This document shows positions 31,791 to 43,724 of a stretch of DNA of 64,000 nt, piece by piece (within the stretch, counting starts at the first letter, position 1; each line of letters begins with the position of its first letter). The notes beneath the pieces are model-generated. The model worked only from the letters and a program-made list of their open reading frames with translations, was not told the DNA's origin and did not search any database. The translations under genes and the position numbers were made by a program. The DNA comes from Yarrowia lipolytica (Eukaryota; Ascomycota; Dipodascomycetes; Dipodascales), in the NCBI RefSeq assembly GCF_001761485.1, contig NC_090775.1:806001-870000 (forward strand), read 5' to 3'.

Positions 31791-33242
31791 TTACCACTTG
31801 CTCTCATGATCCTCAGTGACACCAAGAATCTCAATTTCGATGGGATCTCCCTCAACGGGCTCCAGAGTGCCCCGGAAAAGACCAACGGGCTGGATGTAGT
31901 AGGAAGCAGCCAGACCCAGATCCTTCTCCTCGCCTCGAGCGCCCTCGGGGTAGAAAGTCAGATCAACCTTGCCGTCGTCAGTTTTGATCTTCCACTCGCC
32001 CAAGGGGTTCTTTCGGTCAAACTCGAAAATGGCGTTTCCAACAGGGTAGATGTCGCCGTCCACCCAGATGGCGTTCTCGTTCTTGCCCATGTAGCCCTGC
32101 TGCAGGTTGAAGCCGAGGTCCTTGGTGTGAGCGGAGGCCCAGAGCCATTCGGTGTTTCGGGCCAGCAGACCGTTGGACGAGTCCAGGGAGGCCACGGCGT
32201 TCTCGGGCAGATCAAACTCTAGGTCCTTGGTCTTGTGATGCTCCTTAAGGAGCACGTGGCCCTTGATGGGCAGACCGGAGGTCTTGTGAGTGGAGTGGGC
32301 GATCCAGTTGGCTCGAGCGACGGAGCACAGGATGGGCGCGCCCTTGAGATCAATTTCGGCCTCAATGGCGAGCTTCTTGACGTCGACGGACAGCTTGAGC
32401 ACGTCGCCCTCTCGGGTGAACTGGATCTTGTTGCCCAGAGAAGAGTAGAGAGCGTTTCCAAACGCTCGGTCCTGGATCTCGCACTTGGTCAGCAGAGGCA
32501 CAGCGTTGGAGGTGTAGTGCTTGGTGACCTTTTCCTTCTTTCGGTCAAACATGTAGGCAAAGGCCGTGGACGACCAGCCGACATGACACACAGCAATACC
32601 AAAGAAGTAGTCGTCTGCGGCAATGCCAACGTACTCCCACTTCTTGTGGTGCCACTTTGTGTTGTAGGGCTTGGCCTCGAGGCTGTCCCAGGACATGTCC
32701 TTAATCTCTCCCTGGAAGATTCCAAAGTTGGGCAGGCCCTTGGAGACCAGCGAGTCGGGGGCCTTGGGGAGACCATTTTCGGTCGCAACCACCGCAGCCT
32801 CGTCGGCCACCGCCGCGTCGGCCTCGGCAGCAATTTCGGGCATGTCCTTGGCCACCACGGCTGCTGCGGGGTTTGAGGGCTCGACCAGGTCAATGTCCAC
32901 GGGCTTGCCTCCGTCGGTCTTGAGCGGGGCGTCCGCAGGCACGTTTTCGGGCTTGTCGGGGTCCGCTCCGGCCAGAGCCTCGTCCGGAAGGTAGTCTTCG
33001 GGCTCGGCTGTACCCTGTGCGAGCTTGGCGCTCTTGTCAATGGCTTCGGCAGTGGGGTTGAAGGGTTCCGAGGTGTTGTTTGTATTTTCAGCTGTGGCGG
33101 GTTCGGTTTGGTCGGCGGTCTCGGTGGGTTCGGTTTCAGTGATGGTGTCGGTAACGGTTTCGGTGACGGTGCCATTGCCGTTCACGTCGAGTTCGGCAAT
33201 GCCCTGTTCCACCGTGTCGATTTCCTTGCCCTTGTCGGTCAT
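31791..33242 (-). CDS. DUF2804-domain protein with an acidic N-terminal region
   Basis: 483 residues from the preferred ATG at 33242 (MTDKGKEIDTVEQG); an in-frame ATG at 33299 would add 19 unconserved residues. The first 150 residues are low in complexity, rich in Thr, Glu, Ala and Asp, and probably disordered. From about residue 170 to the end runs a DUF2804-type domain: GIFQGEIKDMSWDSLEAKPYNTKWHHKKWEYVGI, then FGIAVCHVGWSSTAFAYMFDRK and a C-terminal part with WVDGDIYPVGNAIFEFDR. Such domains occur in bacteria and fungi and are thought to have a lipocalin-like fold; the substrate or partner is unknown. No signal peptide or TM helix is present. Family call is from motif recall. Confidence 0.75.
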   Translation of the reverse strand: MTDKGKEIDTVEQGIAELDVNGNGTVTETVTDTITETEPTETADQTEPATAENTNNTSEPFNPTAEAIDKSAKLAQGTAEPEDYLPDEALAGADPDKPENVPADAPLKTDGGKPVDIDLVEPSNPAAAVVAKDMPEIAAEADAAVADEAAVVATENGLPKAPDSLVSKGLPNFGIFQGEIKDMSWDSLEAKPYNTKWHHKKWEYVGIAADDYFFGIAVCHVGWSSTAFAYMFDRKKEKVTKHYTSNAVPLLTKCEIQDRAFGNALYSSLGNKIQFTREGDVLKLSVDVKKLAIEAEIDLKGAPILCSVARANWIAHSTHKTSGLPIKGHVLLKEHHKTKDLEFDLPENAVASLDSSNGLLARNTEWLWASAHTKDLGFNLQQGYMGKNENAIWVDGDIYPVGNAIFEFDRKNPLGEWKIKTDDGKVDLTFYPEGARGEEKDLGLAASYYIQPVGLFRGTLEPVEGDPIEIEILGVTEDHESKW

Positions 33243-36200
33243 TATTGCGGTGTGATGAAGATGTGGAGAGGTCTGGAATGGGTTCTGTGCAACTATCACT
33301 ATCAGTCGGTACAGTTCAGTCAGTTGCGTTTGAGTTTCACAAGGCTGACGAGTGGGCTTTATTTGGGGCTATTTTGGGCAGGGCTGTTTTTTACTTTGCT
33401 ACCGACGTGTAGACTTCGTGGAGCGGGGGGCCAGCAAGACGAGTAGGTGAGGCGGTTCCGGGGCGATTTCTGGCGGCGAAAAAACGTCAGTAGGGTCTTG
33501 AAGCTATGACGAATCGATTTCGGCGGGAAAAACCCGCAATTTCGAACCACATCACCACCTTTGAGCCGCCCCTCTTTACCCTGTCCCAACTGCCAAAAGG
33601 TGTATCCGTCCCAAAGTTGCCCAGCCCACATAAGGTTGATAGCCGCCTTGAGGTGAGAGATGGCGGAGAATGGAACGAGTAAACAGAGACCGACGGGGGC
33701 CCATGGCGCGGCCGAATTGGGACCAACGACGTGTGTGTGTAGAGCGGGTTCTGGCGAGTATTTTGGCAGCATTTCCGGCCGTTTTGGGCTCACGTGATGT
33801 CCCATATTTGCTCCCAAAATGAAAGCAGACCAAATGAAAACGGCCCAAATTGCCAAAACGGCCAAAATCGCACCATACCTACTTGTATACACATGCGCAC
33901 ATGTTCCGATACAATGGAGCAGGAATAAATGGAGCGGTGGGATTCGAAAAAGGCGTGGTGAGCCACCTGATCAGAGCGAGCGCCCGAACGCCTCCATACC
34001 GTAACTCACGTGGTCGACCCTTGCCAGGCTAAAAAAGCACTATCCCACTTGTACTCGTAGTCTCATGACTGGATCCACTATAGACAATAGCAACCTACAG
34101 TTATGGTACCAACTACGGCCCTGCACTTGTAGCTGAGGTTGCTCCTTTTGGAAGGGCCGATCTCCGAAACCGACTCCGAAACCGACTCCGAAACCGACTG
34201 CAACGCCCAGAAGACCGCAACTGGTACCCGTACAGCCGTGCTGAAAAGGGTTCTTGGACAGAAGAACGAAAAGAAAAAAAACCAACTTTGCTGGCGGCTG
34301 ATGAACGGTTTGGGCGGCGATTGGTTGCCGTCAGATTGCTCAGCACGAGAGCTGTATGCAGGATTTCATGATATCTGCGCGCGGCGACGCATGAAATTTA
34401 TCCTGACGCCAACCGCGGGACCAGTTCGTCTTGATGACTGCTATATTTGGTACAGCTCTTGTGTCCCGTTAGTGCATCTTTGGCCCCCTGAAAATTCTTA
34501 ATTCGGTTAAAATCTGAGCAAAAATGGAATAAATCTTTTTGGGGCTTTTTTTTTTGTTTTTTGGGAAATCTTTTTCAGCGTCACAACAGAGCAGAGACGA
34601 AGGTCAAGCTGGACGGGTGGGAAAATGAAATGATGTGGAATGGACGAGGAGTATAACGTCAAAATGACACGTCTAAAAACGTTGCCAAGAACATAGATTA
34701 GGCACGATAAGGTCGATCGCGGTCATGTGACATACCATATCGACGGCGAAGATGTGGTCGAGTCCCTCACATCCCGCTGGCTACAAGTAAGGTCCGTCGC
34801 GCGCGTCTCATCACACTCAGGCTTTATGTCTATCGACTCCAGAGTTGGAGGATCTAGTGGAAGAATCGAACCCACAACGTGTCCCAAAAAGCTTGTTGGG
34901 TGGCGACGTGTTAGTTGGCTTTTCTGATTATTAGTTGACTTGTTTGGGTAGATGAAGCTGGTTAGTTGAGAAAAGGGCGGAATATCGCTATTTCCGACGT
35001 GGAAAGAGTATATTAATGCTCGGTAATACCATCCGGGGAGTTCTTCTGCTTGTCATAACTCTTCTGAGCGCTTCAGAATGGTACGTTATTCCCACTCAAG
35101 ATCACCCCATACATAATATATAAACATACGCCCCAAGTCTCACTCAAAAATCCGTATGGGCCCGACTGCGAAAAGCGCTCTAATATCGACTAGGGTCGGA
35201 TGTTGAAAACGGAGGGTAAAATATGAGACGGGATTGTGTGTATTTACAGCTCGTTTGAAGAGCACGTGATTGTCGTAGGGGGAAGTGGTTGCAGTTTGGA
35301 AAAGCCGCTACTCTATTACACTTCGTTCGGGGCAATATAGTCGGAAACTAGTTGAAGAGAAAAGTGACTGGGGATTCAAAAGTGGTGTTCCCGAAACGCT
35401 ACAAAGGTTGATTTTTTTACCAAATAATAGAGGTCTGTTTTGGTCCAGAAAATATAAGCAAATAGATTCCCTTCCTTAACAATATCTCTGGATTTATTTG
35501 GTTTTTGTAACTTCCTATGTGTATAAGTTTAGTTGGATTGTTAGTTGAACAAGCGCCGAACGAGGAACACAACATGGTAAAACGGTCAATAGTTGCTAGA
35601 TGTAGATCGGGGGACTTTCAAAACGTAGTTGGAACGCAATGAAGTACGGTGATCAATTGTTTTGTGGAGTCAGCACACACACGGGCGATCCCAGATAGCT
35701 TCCTTTTGGATAGCAATGCATATGGGGTTTCTTTGGGATCTTATCGGTACCAAACATGCTCTTCAGAGTAGGAAAAGTAATATCGACTCCTTTCAACACT
35801 ATTATAGCTCTCCACTTTACAGCGACCATCGCTGAGAGAACCCAGTGTTTTTGGTACTACTTTTAGTGTCTGTGAGGAAGGCTACGAGTACTGTATATAC
35901 GATCGATACAGGAGACTCTCAGAGTCCCAGGGTCGCCAGAGCAGTATTTGAAGACGTTTCAGAAGTGTTCTATTCGAATTTTATTCGGAATGTCTTGAAT
36001 CACCGAGCCGTTTCTTAGACATAGCGTGACCAGAGTGCCTTATAGGTTGTATACCCTTCGGCTACAAATGGCGGGGAGTGGTTCTAGAAGATAAGGAGTC
36101 CATGAATATGTCTCTAGAAGTTTACTGGCTCTAATGGCACTAATGAGTAGCTACGATACCAACTTAACGGTTACTAATGTGTTCAGTATTGAATAACCTA

Positions 36201-36432
36201 TTGTACACTGTACTTGTATGATACAGCGGGCATTATGACTGTGCCCTATCACCAGCGTCCTCGTGTGATTGGTCTGTTCGTTGCGTGCAGGATATGATGT
36301 CTTTTCATGAACTACTCGTACTTGTAGATCTGCTCGGAACAATCAAGCAGTCTTATAAGGTAACCGGCCATGGCTTCGCTCATGGCTGTTTGATCGGTAC
36401 AATGAATATTTTATTTTACATGCTTTTACACA
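33243..36432. other. 3.2 kb intergenic region
   Basis: It holds TCACGTGA at 33790-33797, a 12-bp tandem repeat at 34164-34199, and a B-box-like sequence near 34864 without a cloverleaf. Frames such as the minus-strand one at 33359-33892 have no recognisable motifs. No gene is supported. Confidence 0.6.
34164..34199. repeat. 12-bp tandem repeat (CCGAAACCGACT, three copies)
   Basis: Three exact consecutive copies. The unit length is a multiple of three, so short open frames cross it, but no gene is supported. Confidence 0.85.
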
Positions 36433-37369
36433 TTAAACAGACTCAAGAACGACATCCTTGAACTCCCGGTTGACCTTCTTTCCGTTGTCGTCGGTGGCAC
36501 CTCCGTGAAGAGCGAGCAGAGCTCCGAGGTCGAACTTGGGCTGCTTGAGCAGCTTGACCTTTCGGATGTAGACGTTCTGCAGAGGGTAGATGTTCTGAGT
36601 GGCCTTCTCAATCTCTCGGCCAATAACCTCGGGGATGAGCTTGGCGGTGAGCTGAGCAAGAGTCACGTTGGAAGCCTCTCGGACAACAATGTCGGTCATC
36701 TTCTTTCGGATCTGGTTGATCTGAGAGGTCTGGGCGTAGGTGGTCTTCTTGACCTGGTTGGCCTGTCGCTTGGTGAAACCGATGACGAAGAGTCGGAGGA
36801 AGTAGTCGTCGGAGGTCTTGACGGTGACGTTAGCCTCAATCAGAGTCTGCCACTTTCGGACGAGAGATCGCAGCTTGTCGGAAGTGAAGTCAAAGCCGTG
36901 GAAGTTGGTGAGCAGGTTCTTGCCCTGGACCTCGTCAACTCGCAGCTTGACCTTCTTGAAGGAGTGGTCCTCCTGGCCCTGCAGATCAGCAAGGGACACC
37001 TCGAGCACTCGGCCCTTGAGGTAGTCGTTGGCGAGTCGCAGACCGGTGGATCGGTTCACGAGGGTCTTGCCGACGTCTCGGTTCTCAAAGGTGGAGGGAG
37101 CCTTGATGTTGTACCAGTCCTTCTTGGTGAAGGGGTCGACAACTCGCTTCTTGATACCCTTCTTTCCCCTGCGTTAGTACTGGAGGTTGGAGGTTGGAAG
37201 TTGGTAGTGGGTCTTAAGTCAATGTCCACGTCGTCCGAGTTGTCCAGTCGCCATCACTCGACATCTACCCTATGTCCACATCTCTCGACATCTACCCCAA
37301 TCGAATCGATTCTCGTCATGCCCGCTGTAATACTCACTTAGAGAGTCGCTTGTTCTTTCCCTGAGCCAT
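36433..37369 (-). CDS. RPS1: 40S ribosomal protein eS1 (Rps1/Rps3a), spliced
   Basis: Small-subunit ribosomal protein eS1. Coding exons are 37338-37369 (32 nt, [10 protein letters not shown] plus two bases) and 36433-37168, giving 255 residues, the same length as yeast Rps1. The start [19 protein letters not shown], the block [23 protein letters not shown] and the core [19 protein letters not shown] followed by [17 protein letters not shown] are family hallmarks. The 169-bp intron runs from GTGAGT to CTAACGCAG and completes an AAG Lys codon. The promoter carries TTAGGGTTT at 37454-37462 and a 14-bp palindrome centred on CACGTG at 37523-37536. The long plus-strand frame at 36505-37341 is a shadow of this gene. 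Confidence 0.97.
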
Positions 37370-39410
37370 GGTGTTTAATCACGTCTTAATGTCGAACGGT
37401 GTTGAAGAAAGATGAAATAAGTATGAAGGGTTTTTTCATACACGCTTTTCGAATTAGGGTTTCTTGGGAGTTACCAACCCCCAAGAGTGTTTGGGTGCGG
37501 TACGCAGTGGGAAAACGCAGTCACATCACGTGATGTCCGAATGGGACCCAACCCCGGCGTGACGTTGGGACTACTCCCGGCGGATATTCTGGCACGCAAA
37601 CTTCTCAGCCCGTTGGTCACATGATTATGATGTCATACTTGCCAAATTGATGAGACGCTGTCAACCCAGCGAGTGGAATAAGGTGGAATGAATTTAGGTC
37701 ATTTGGTACCAGTGCAATTACAGTGGGGGGAAAAAAGAGTATTATAGGGTAGGATTTTGGGACATATTTTGGGGCGTAAATGGGGAATAAAATGGGAGTA
37801 AAAATGACATAAAAAAATAAGATAAAGTTGCATGTTAAAAATTAAAAAAAAAATTAAAAAATTAAAAAATTAGAACAATGTCATAATTGACCCAGAGAAG
37901 AAATATTGGGGTTTCTGATCAGTTTGATTAACTCTGACGGCTGTAAATCACCATCATAATTGGCCTACTTGTTTGTACAAATACGACTGCGGTACCATAC
38001 CAGCTCATCTCGTCATAGTTCTGATGCATATGTGGGGAAGAGATGAGGGAGAAAGAGTTGCCCGTTTGTGATTTCAGATGGATTTGCTGTTGTTGGTTTT
38101 TCGTGGTGTATCTCGCCATTACGTGACTTGACTTTGCTCTGATATTACCCTTTCTGATTACAATGGTCGGTCTACATGGCGATACGAGTACGAGTACGAG
38201 TACATACTACGACTCACTCGAACCAGCAGCACCCTGCAAGAAGCACGTGGTTTGAACTCTTTCTAAAGATACGAGGACATCTTGAAAAATGTTTTGCAGA
38301 CAACTGGAATGGCGGGTCACGTGGTTTGGAGCCGTTTCCTTTACCAATGATGTCTTCTAGTCTCTGTTGGCACCAGTGTACAAGTACTCGTACCACAATT
38401 ATGTCCAGCATAGCTCCATATCTGGACTGAGAAGTTTCATGAAGAGTCCAAGAAGCTGATCCCATTAGATTGCCCGGTTGAAAAATCAGGTTTTTCAAGC
38501 TTCTTTTGGTCTTGAAGTAATCGAGTTAGAAAAAGAAGTACTGGTGTGGATAGTAAAGGGAAAGACTGGAAGTACTCGTCTCCCACTACTGCTACGGAGT
38601 ATCTGACTTGTAGTCTAGGTCAGAGTACAAACTTCATGGCTTCACGGAGTTGAGAGAGTTATTTTGGAGCGAGATATATACTCATCTGTCATTCACAACT
38701 GTTAGTACTAACTGTTGTTTCAAGTTTTCCAAGTTCTACAGTAGAAGACAAGTTCTATTGGTATCGTCGTTCTGGAGTTGTCTGTTGTAGCTGGAACGTG
38801 GATTGTTAGAGATTCAAGTAAGGTAGAATATTTTTAGATATGTGGTTTCGACAGACTGTGTATTGAAAGATTTTCTTTACAAATCTCATATCGGAGTCTC
38901 TATCTGGATATGTTTCATGAGATGGGCAATCAGTGCACATGCGAAGATACTACTGCGAGATTGTCTTAAATATTCATGATGTGGTGATTGAAAACTGTTG
39001 GTTATATCATTGTAGCTCCAAGCAATAATGTCAGCCATTTTTTCCAGTACTTTGGTCGTTTTTATGCGTACCATCAATCAACGACCAATTCGACAGAAAA
39101 TACTATCATTTAGATATTTATCTTTTTTCACAATTTATTTTTATTTGCATCACTACACCTGCACCTCTGAACCTAATCACAAAAGCCATGCTAACCAGAC
39201 CCACTATAAGACCTTGTATTTAGTCCAAATTCGCCCCTAAAACTTCTCAGAATATACCTTTGAGTTAGTACAATCATTCTATTGGAAATTTCTGTTCTCA
39301 TCGGCTCCGCTGCTCTTTTCACAGCCATTTTCCGACCCCCACTTTGCTCCCATGCACGCCACCCAAATTAAAACACGTCTGACGCGTCTCCAATCCCACA
39401 CCACTTCAAA
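37370..39410. other. 2.0 kb divergent intergenic region between RPS1 and RAD5
   Basis: It contains the RPS1 promoter elements, an A/T-rich repeated stretch at 37805-37875, a GAGTAC-type repeat at 38185-38202 and a 3-fold CACGTGGTTTG-like motif around 38245-38330. No gene is supported. Confidence 0.6.
37454..37536. promoter_or_regulatory. RPS1 promoter: TTAGGGTTT plus 14-bp CACGTG palindrome
   Basis: TTAGGGTTT (37454-37462) lies 85 bp and ACATCACGTGATGT (37523-37536) about 155 bp upstream of the RPS1 start. TTAGGG is the core bound by Tbf1 and CACGTG by Cbf1, factors known to act on ribosomal-protein promoters in Candida albicans. Their use here is inferred. Confidence 0.5.
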
Positions 39411-42400
39411 ATGGAACCCAGGCAAAAAAAAGCCCGGTTTTTCGACTCTGAGGAGGACTTTGGCCCGGACACAAAGTCGCTGATTCGCCCCGGAAGCTCA
39501 CACAAGCCTGGCAAGCCTGCCAGCAACTCTCTGGCTCGACCCACGCCTGCTCCATCGACTTTTCGATCTGATCTCGAGGCGTTTCTGGGGCCTCTTTCGG
39601 ACCAACGGTTCGGTTTGTTGCTTGCAAAGAGCAAGGGAAATGTCGAACAGGCAGTCAATATCCATTTTGATCTGCCAGAGGAGGTGCAACAAGCGACATC
39701 GGAGGAGACGGCGGAAGAGGCGGAAGTGTCTCAAACGACCACCAGCGGCTTTGAGACGACACAAAAGCCCTCCCAAAACACACAGGTGCCTTCTAGAGTC
39801 CACACAAGAGGTGGTTGTTCGACTAGTCGTTTCATTGGTTCACTAGTGGTCACGGCATGGGCTTCTAAGTCTTCCAAGGGCAAAGTCAAGTACCAAGACA
39901 GACTCGTGGTGGAGCGCCAGTCCCACGACCATTCGAAATCGATCCGGAAGAATCCCACCGACAACTCGCATGTGCACATTCGCACTGTGTCTGGAGAACT
40001 TCTGGGGCGCATTTCTGGCGAGCACGACTACTCCATAGCATCTCTGATTGACAGTCGGGTGTGCGACTTTGAGGCGTCGTGTGTTTACGCTGACCACAAT
40101 CTGAGTCTGGGCTCGAATTTCGTCGTTGAACTGAAATGCTACCTCACCGAAGAAGCGTTCCAGGACGTGGCTATGCCGTTGCTTGACAGCAAGACGGCCA
40201 AGAAACGGGAGTATGTGTTTGACAACTCGCGGGAGAGTCACGTGGAGAAGATGCTGCGCAACCGCCAAATCGCCATTGTCGATCTCTTCGGCAAGCTCAA
40301 TCTTATCAAAGAAAATGAAGCCAACGCAGATATGGTCAAGGACATGCTGAGGGCCAAAAGCCAGCCGCCCTCCAGTCAACCGCCCTCTCAGAACTCAGAG
40401 GACGAAAGTGAACCTATTCCCACCGACGAGCTGGATGCCCTTTACAAACGAATCGAAAAGGAGGACGTGGAACAGCCAGAAACAGAGGTGGAGGGGTTCC
40501 CTCTAGAGTTGAGAAGATACCAGAAACAGGGATTGACGTGGATGATATCAAGGGAGACGGAGGTGAGCGAGTATTTTGACAATGACGACTCCGGACCTAT
40601 AAACCCATTATGGACGAAAGTGGACTTTCCGGGAAGTGACGAAAAGTTCTATGTGAACTTTTCATCCGGTGCTCTGACTCTCAAGTTCCCTAAACAAGAA
40701 AGGTCCTTCTCAGGAGGCATTCTGGCCGACGAAATGGGTCTAGGAAAGACTATCTCGACGCTTGCCATGGTATACAGAGACCGGCACGTGGGATGCACGT
40801 TGGTGGTGGCCCCCATGTCGTTGCTATGGCAGTGGGAACAAGAATGTGAACGAGTTGGTCTGTCGACTTATGTATACCATGAAAAGGGAGCCGATATTGA
40901 TTTGGATGAGTTGTTCAAAACGTACAGCCCTAACATTCTGATCACGTCATATCACACCCTGGTGTCTCACTATGGTCAGATCAAAGCTCTAGGAGGAGGG
41001 CTGGATCGCAACGTCATTTCTGAAACCAGTTCGCATGAGAGACCAAAGATTTTCACCAAGCATTTCCACCGAATCGTGCTAGATGAGGCACACGTGATCA
41101 AAAACAGAAATACCGTCTCGGCAAAGGCATGCTGTCTTTTGAGGGCTACCAACAAGTGGGCTCTGACCGGTACTCCTATTCACAACCGTCTGGAGGACCT
41201 CTTTTCGATTCTGAAGTTCCTGGGAGCAGCTCCATGGAACGATTTCATCTACTGGCGCAATTTCATCACTCTGCCGTTCCAGGAGGGTAAAATTGTCTCT
41301 GCTCTAATGACTGTTCAGTGCATTTTGGAGCCCATAGTGTTGAGACGAACCAAGAACATGAAACAGGCTGATGGAAGTCCTCTGGTAGTGTTACCCAAGA
41401 AGACGATCAACATTGAGAAGGTGGCATTGACCGACCAGGAGAGAGTCATCTACAGCTATGTTCTTGCACGAGCTCAGACGTCTCTTCAAAAGTCTGAAGC
41501 ATCTGAGGCTGTGGGACGCAACTATCTGAACATTTTGACCCAGATTTTACGTCTTAGACAGTCGTGCTGTGATCCAGCGTTGATTTTGCGCCCGGAAGCC
41601 GAAGTGCCCACCGACGAGCAGCTTCAGATTGAAGAAAACGAGTCTCAACTCAAGAGCATGATTCAACAATATAATGACGATACTCAGACATCCGCCTGCG
41701 AGTATTCGTCTGAGATTATCGCGCAATTACAGGACCAATCGGCTCCTCCAGAGTGTCCCATCTGTGCTGAAGACGTGACCAAGCTGGCCATCTCAAAATG
41801 TCTACATATGGGATGTGTGGACTGTCTGGCTGACAATGTTCGGTTCCAGGAGAGCAAGAAGCAGACGCCGGTATGCTGTATATGTCGTCAGCCTGCCGCT
41901 CTGAAAGATATATTCGAAGTAGAGAGAACAGGGGAAGATTGCAAGGATATCCGCTTGAAGAAGTTATCTGACAGACCACGCTCTTCCAAGCTCGTTGCTC
42001 TGGTTTCCAAGCTCAAGCAGCTCCCTAAAGACGCCAAATCCGTCGTCTTTTCGCAGTTCACAAGCTACCTAGACATCATCCAGACTGAACTGCGTCGTGA
42101 AAAGATCCAGGCTTTCAGATTTGATGGTACCTTGTCCAGACAGCAGAGGACCGACGTTCTCAAGGCGTTCGGACTTTCCAAGGGCTCGGTGCTTCTGATC
42201 TCGCTCAAAACTGGAGGGGTGGGTCTGAATCTGGTCACTGCCAACCATGCCTTTATCATGGACCCCTGGTGGACGTTTGCACAGGAGGCTCAGGCCATTG
42301 ACCGAATCCATCGAATGGGACAGACGAAAGACGTGCACGTGACTCGGTTCATTGTGGAGAACTCTGTCGAGGAGAAGATGTTGAAGATCCAGCAACAGAA

Positions 42401-42488
42401 GATGGTTTTGGCGGGTACGTTGGGTATGTCTGAGCAGGAACAGAAGGCTCAGAGAATCGAGAACATTAAGACTCTGTTGGGGGAGTAA
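39411..42488 (+). CDS. RAD5: DNA repair ATPase/ubiquitin ligase Rad5
   Basis: SNF2-family translocase and RING E3 that builds K63-linked ubiquitin chains on PCNA and reverses stalled forks in error-free damage tolerance. 1025 residues in one exon. Order: a UBA-like helix pair (about 62-87, RFGLLLAKSKGNVEQAVNIHF), a HIRAN domain (about 139-240, starting RFIGSLVVTAWASK), the SNF2 N-lobe with Walker A DEMGLGKT (about 440-447) and Walker B VLDEAH (about 556-561), a RING finger embedded between the lobes (about 783-826, CPICAEDVTK to CCICRQP) and the helicase C-lobe (about 880-985, FSQFTSYLDI, LKTGGVGLNL, QAIDRIHRMGQ). The RING inserted between helicase lobes with an N-terminal HIRAN is diagnostic of Rad5/HLTF. 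Confidence 0.96.
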   Translation: MEPRQKKARFFDSEEDFGPDTKSLIRPGSSHKPGKPASNSLARPTPAPSTFRSDLEAFLGPLSDQRFGLLLAKSKGNVEQAVNIHFDLPEEVQQATSEETAEEAEVSQTTTSGFETTQKPSQNTQVPSRVHTRGGCSTSRFIGSLVVTAWASKSSKGKVKYQDRLVVERQSHDHSKSIRKNPTDNSHVHIRTVSGELLGRISGEHDYSIASLIDSRVCDFEASCVYADHNLSLGSNFVVELKCYLTEEAFQDVAMPLLDSKTAKKREYVFDNSRESHVEKMLRNRQIAIVDLFGKLNLIKENEANADMVKDMLRAKSQPPSSQPPSQNSEDESEPIPTDELDALYKRIEKEDVEQPETEVEGFPLELRRYQKQGLTWMISRETEVSEYFDNDDSGPINPLWTKVDFPGSDEKFYVNFSSGALTLKFPKQERSFSGGILADEMGLGKTISTLAMVYRDRHVGCTLVVAPMSLLWQWEQECERVGLSTYVYHEKGADIDLDELFKTYSPNILITSYHTLVSHYGQIKALGGGLDRNVISETSSHERPKIFTKHFHRIVLDEAHVIKNRNTVSAKACCLLRATNKWALTGTPIHNRLEDLFSILKFLGAAPWNDFIYWRNFITLPFQEGKIVSALMTVQCILEPIVLRRTKNMKQADGSPLVVLPKKTINIEKVALTDQERVIYSYVLARAQTSLQKSEASEAVGRNYLNILTQILRLRQSCCDPALILRPEAEVPTDEQLQIEENESQLKSMIQQYNDDTQTSACEYSSEIIAQLQDQSAPPECPICAEDVTKLAISKCLHMGCVDCLADNVRFQESKKQTPVCCICRQPAALKDIFEVERTGEDCKDIRLKKLSDRPRSSKLVALVSKLKQLPKDAKSVVFSQFTSYLDIIQTELRREKIQAFRFDGTLSRQQRTDVLKAFGLSKGSVLLISLKTGGVGLNLVTANHAFIMDPWWTFAQEAQAIDRIHRMGQTKDVHVTRFIVENSVEEKMLKIQQQKMVLAGTLGMSEQEQKAQRIENIKTLLGE

Positions 42489-42510
42489 TGGAGTACCCCA
42501 CGTACAGAAT

Positions 42511-42572
42511 GGTGATGATGATGGTGATTGTTACGGTGATGGTGACGGTGATGATGGTAATGGTACCGAGTT
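42511..42572. repeat. imperfect GGTGAT repeat after RAD5
   Basis: Degenerate trinucleotide/hexanucleotide repeat (GATGATGGTGAT, GGTGACGGTGAT) starting just after the RAD5 stop codon, probably within its 3' UTR. Confidence 0.7.
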
Positions 42573-43724
42573 GCCGGAGATGTGGAGATGTACATACTAA
42601 TGTGATTTATAGATTGATCGAAACGTGAAGTTTTGTTCTCAGTTGCAATCAATGGCTGTTCATGTTGATGTCTGTGACTCAATAGTCGGGAAACCCCTGG
42701 ACATACTGTATCTGAATGTACAGTATAAAGTGAGCAATTCCGACATCCTGACGGAGTGGTCTAATAAAAACATATTGATGGACTATTTTACATCAGATGA
42801 ACAAATCTTCTCACACAAACTAGTCGTGAAAGACCCACCTTAGGTCATAACCGGAGCTTGTGCACCTGGCTAGAAGAGTATCGAGAACATACGCCACTAA
42901 TGCACAAAAAGAACTCCATTTGTTTCTGAGTGGTATTATACAACAATCACAGGTCCGTAGAATATCGATGATGAGATTTGTTCAGCATTTTCAGTGTTAA
43001 TAAGTGTACTGTATGTACAGTATGTACATAGTCGTCTACACCGACAGTCTGGAAGAGTGTTCAGGACGTAGTTCGAGTCCACAGAGTGGACTAAATACGT
43101 GCTCCAAGAGCATTTCGCTCCATATCTGTTTTGTCGCAACTTATGAAATGCAGAGGTGCTATGAAACAGGCCATAGAAACTCTTGTTGGAAAGGTATTGT
43201 CGTTTAGTTGAGAAATACTTTTGACAAAGTATACGAACTTGTTCGGGGGTTCGTTTCAGGTGTTTCTGAAAAGGAGGTAGTCTTCAGCATATTTTGAGAG
43301 AAGACATCGGATTTTTTATATATTATGTAATTGAAATAAAAATCCCCATGGCAGTAACTAATTTATCTCTGATTTTTTTTTTTTCTGTTCATATCATTCA
43401 TTTTAATTATATACTTTTGCTGTTGAAAGAATAACCTTTGAAATGAATGTAACGCTTACACGAAATATTACTAATTAAACCACGGTTTAGTGTCATGGTG
43501 CCAAACTTGGCAACGTACCCTATTTCCAGTAAAAAAATCATAAAAAAACCTGGTTCAGGTCCGGTGTTGTATGTTGGTCCCACATAGCTTCGCATGTTTG
43601 TTATTCTCCACATTTTTGTATAAGACCGTTCCAGTATGTACAGTGTACATACTTGTCCATGTTAGTTGGGGTTTTTAGTTACAGTTACCAAGTAGGTTGG
43701 GGAGTATTTTGGGAGTATTTCCAA

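Noticed and set aside
33359-33892. 177-codon minus-strand frame
   Set aside because: It overlaps the likely promoter of the DUF2804 gene and has no recognisable motif.
36505-37341. 278-codon plus-strand frame
   Set aside because: Antisense to RPS1 across most of its length; it is a shadow of that gene.
43060-43095. AGTTCGAGTCC, a B-box-like sequence
   Set aside because: The flanking bases cannot form a T stem or acceptor stem, so no tRNA is called.
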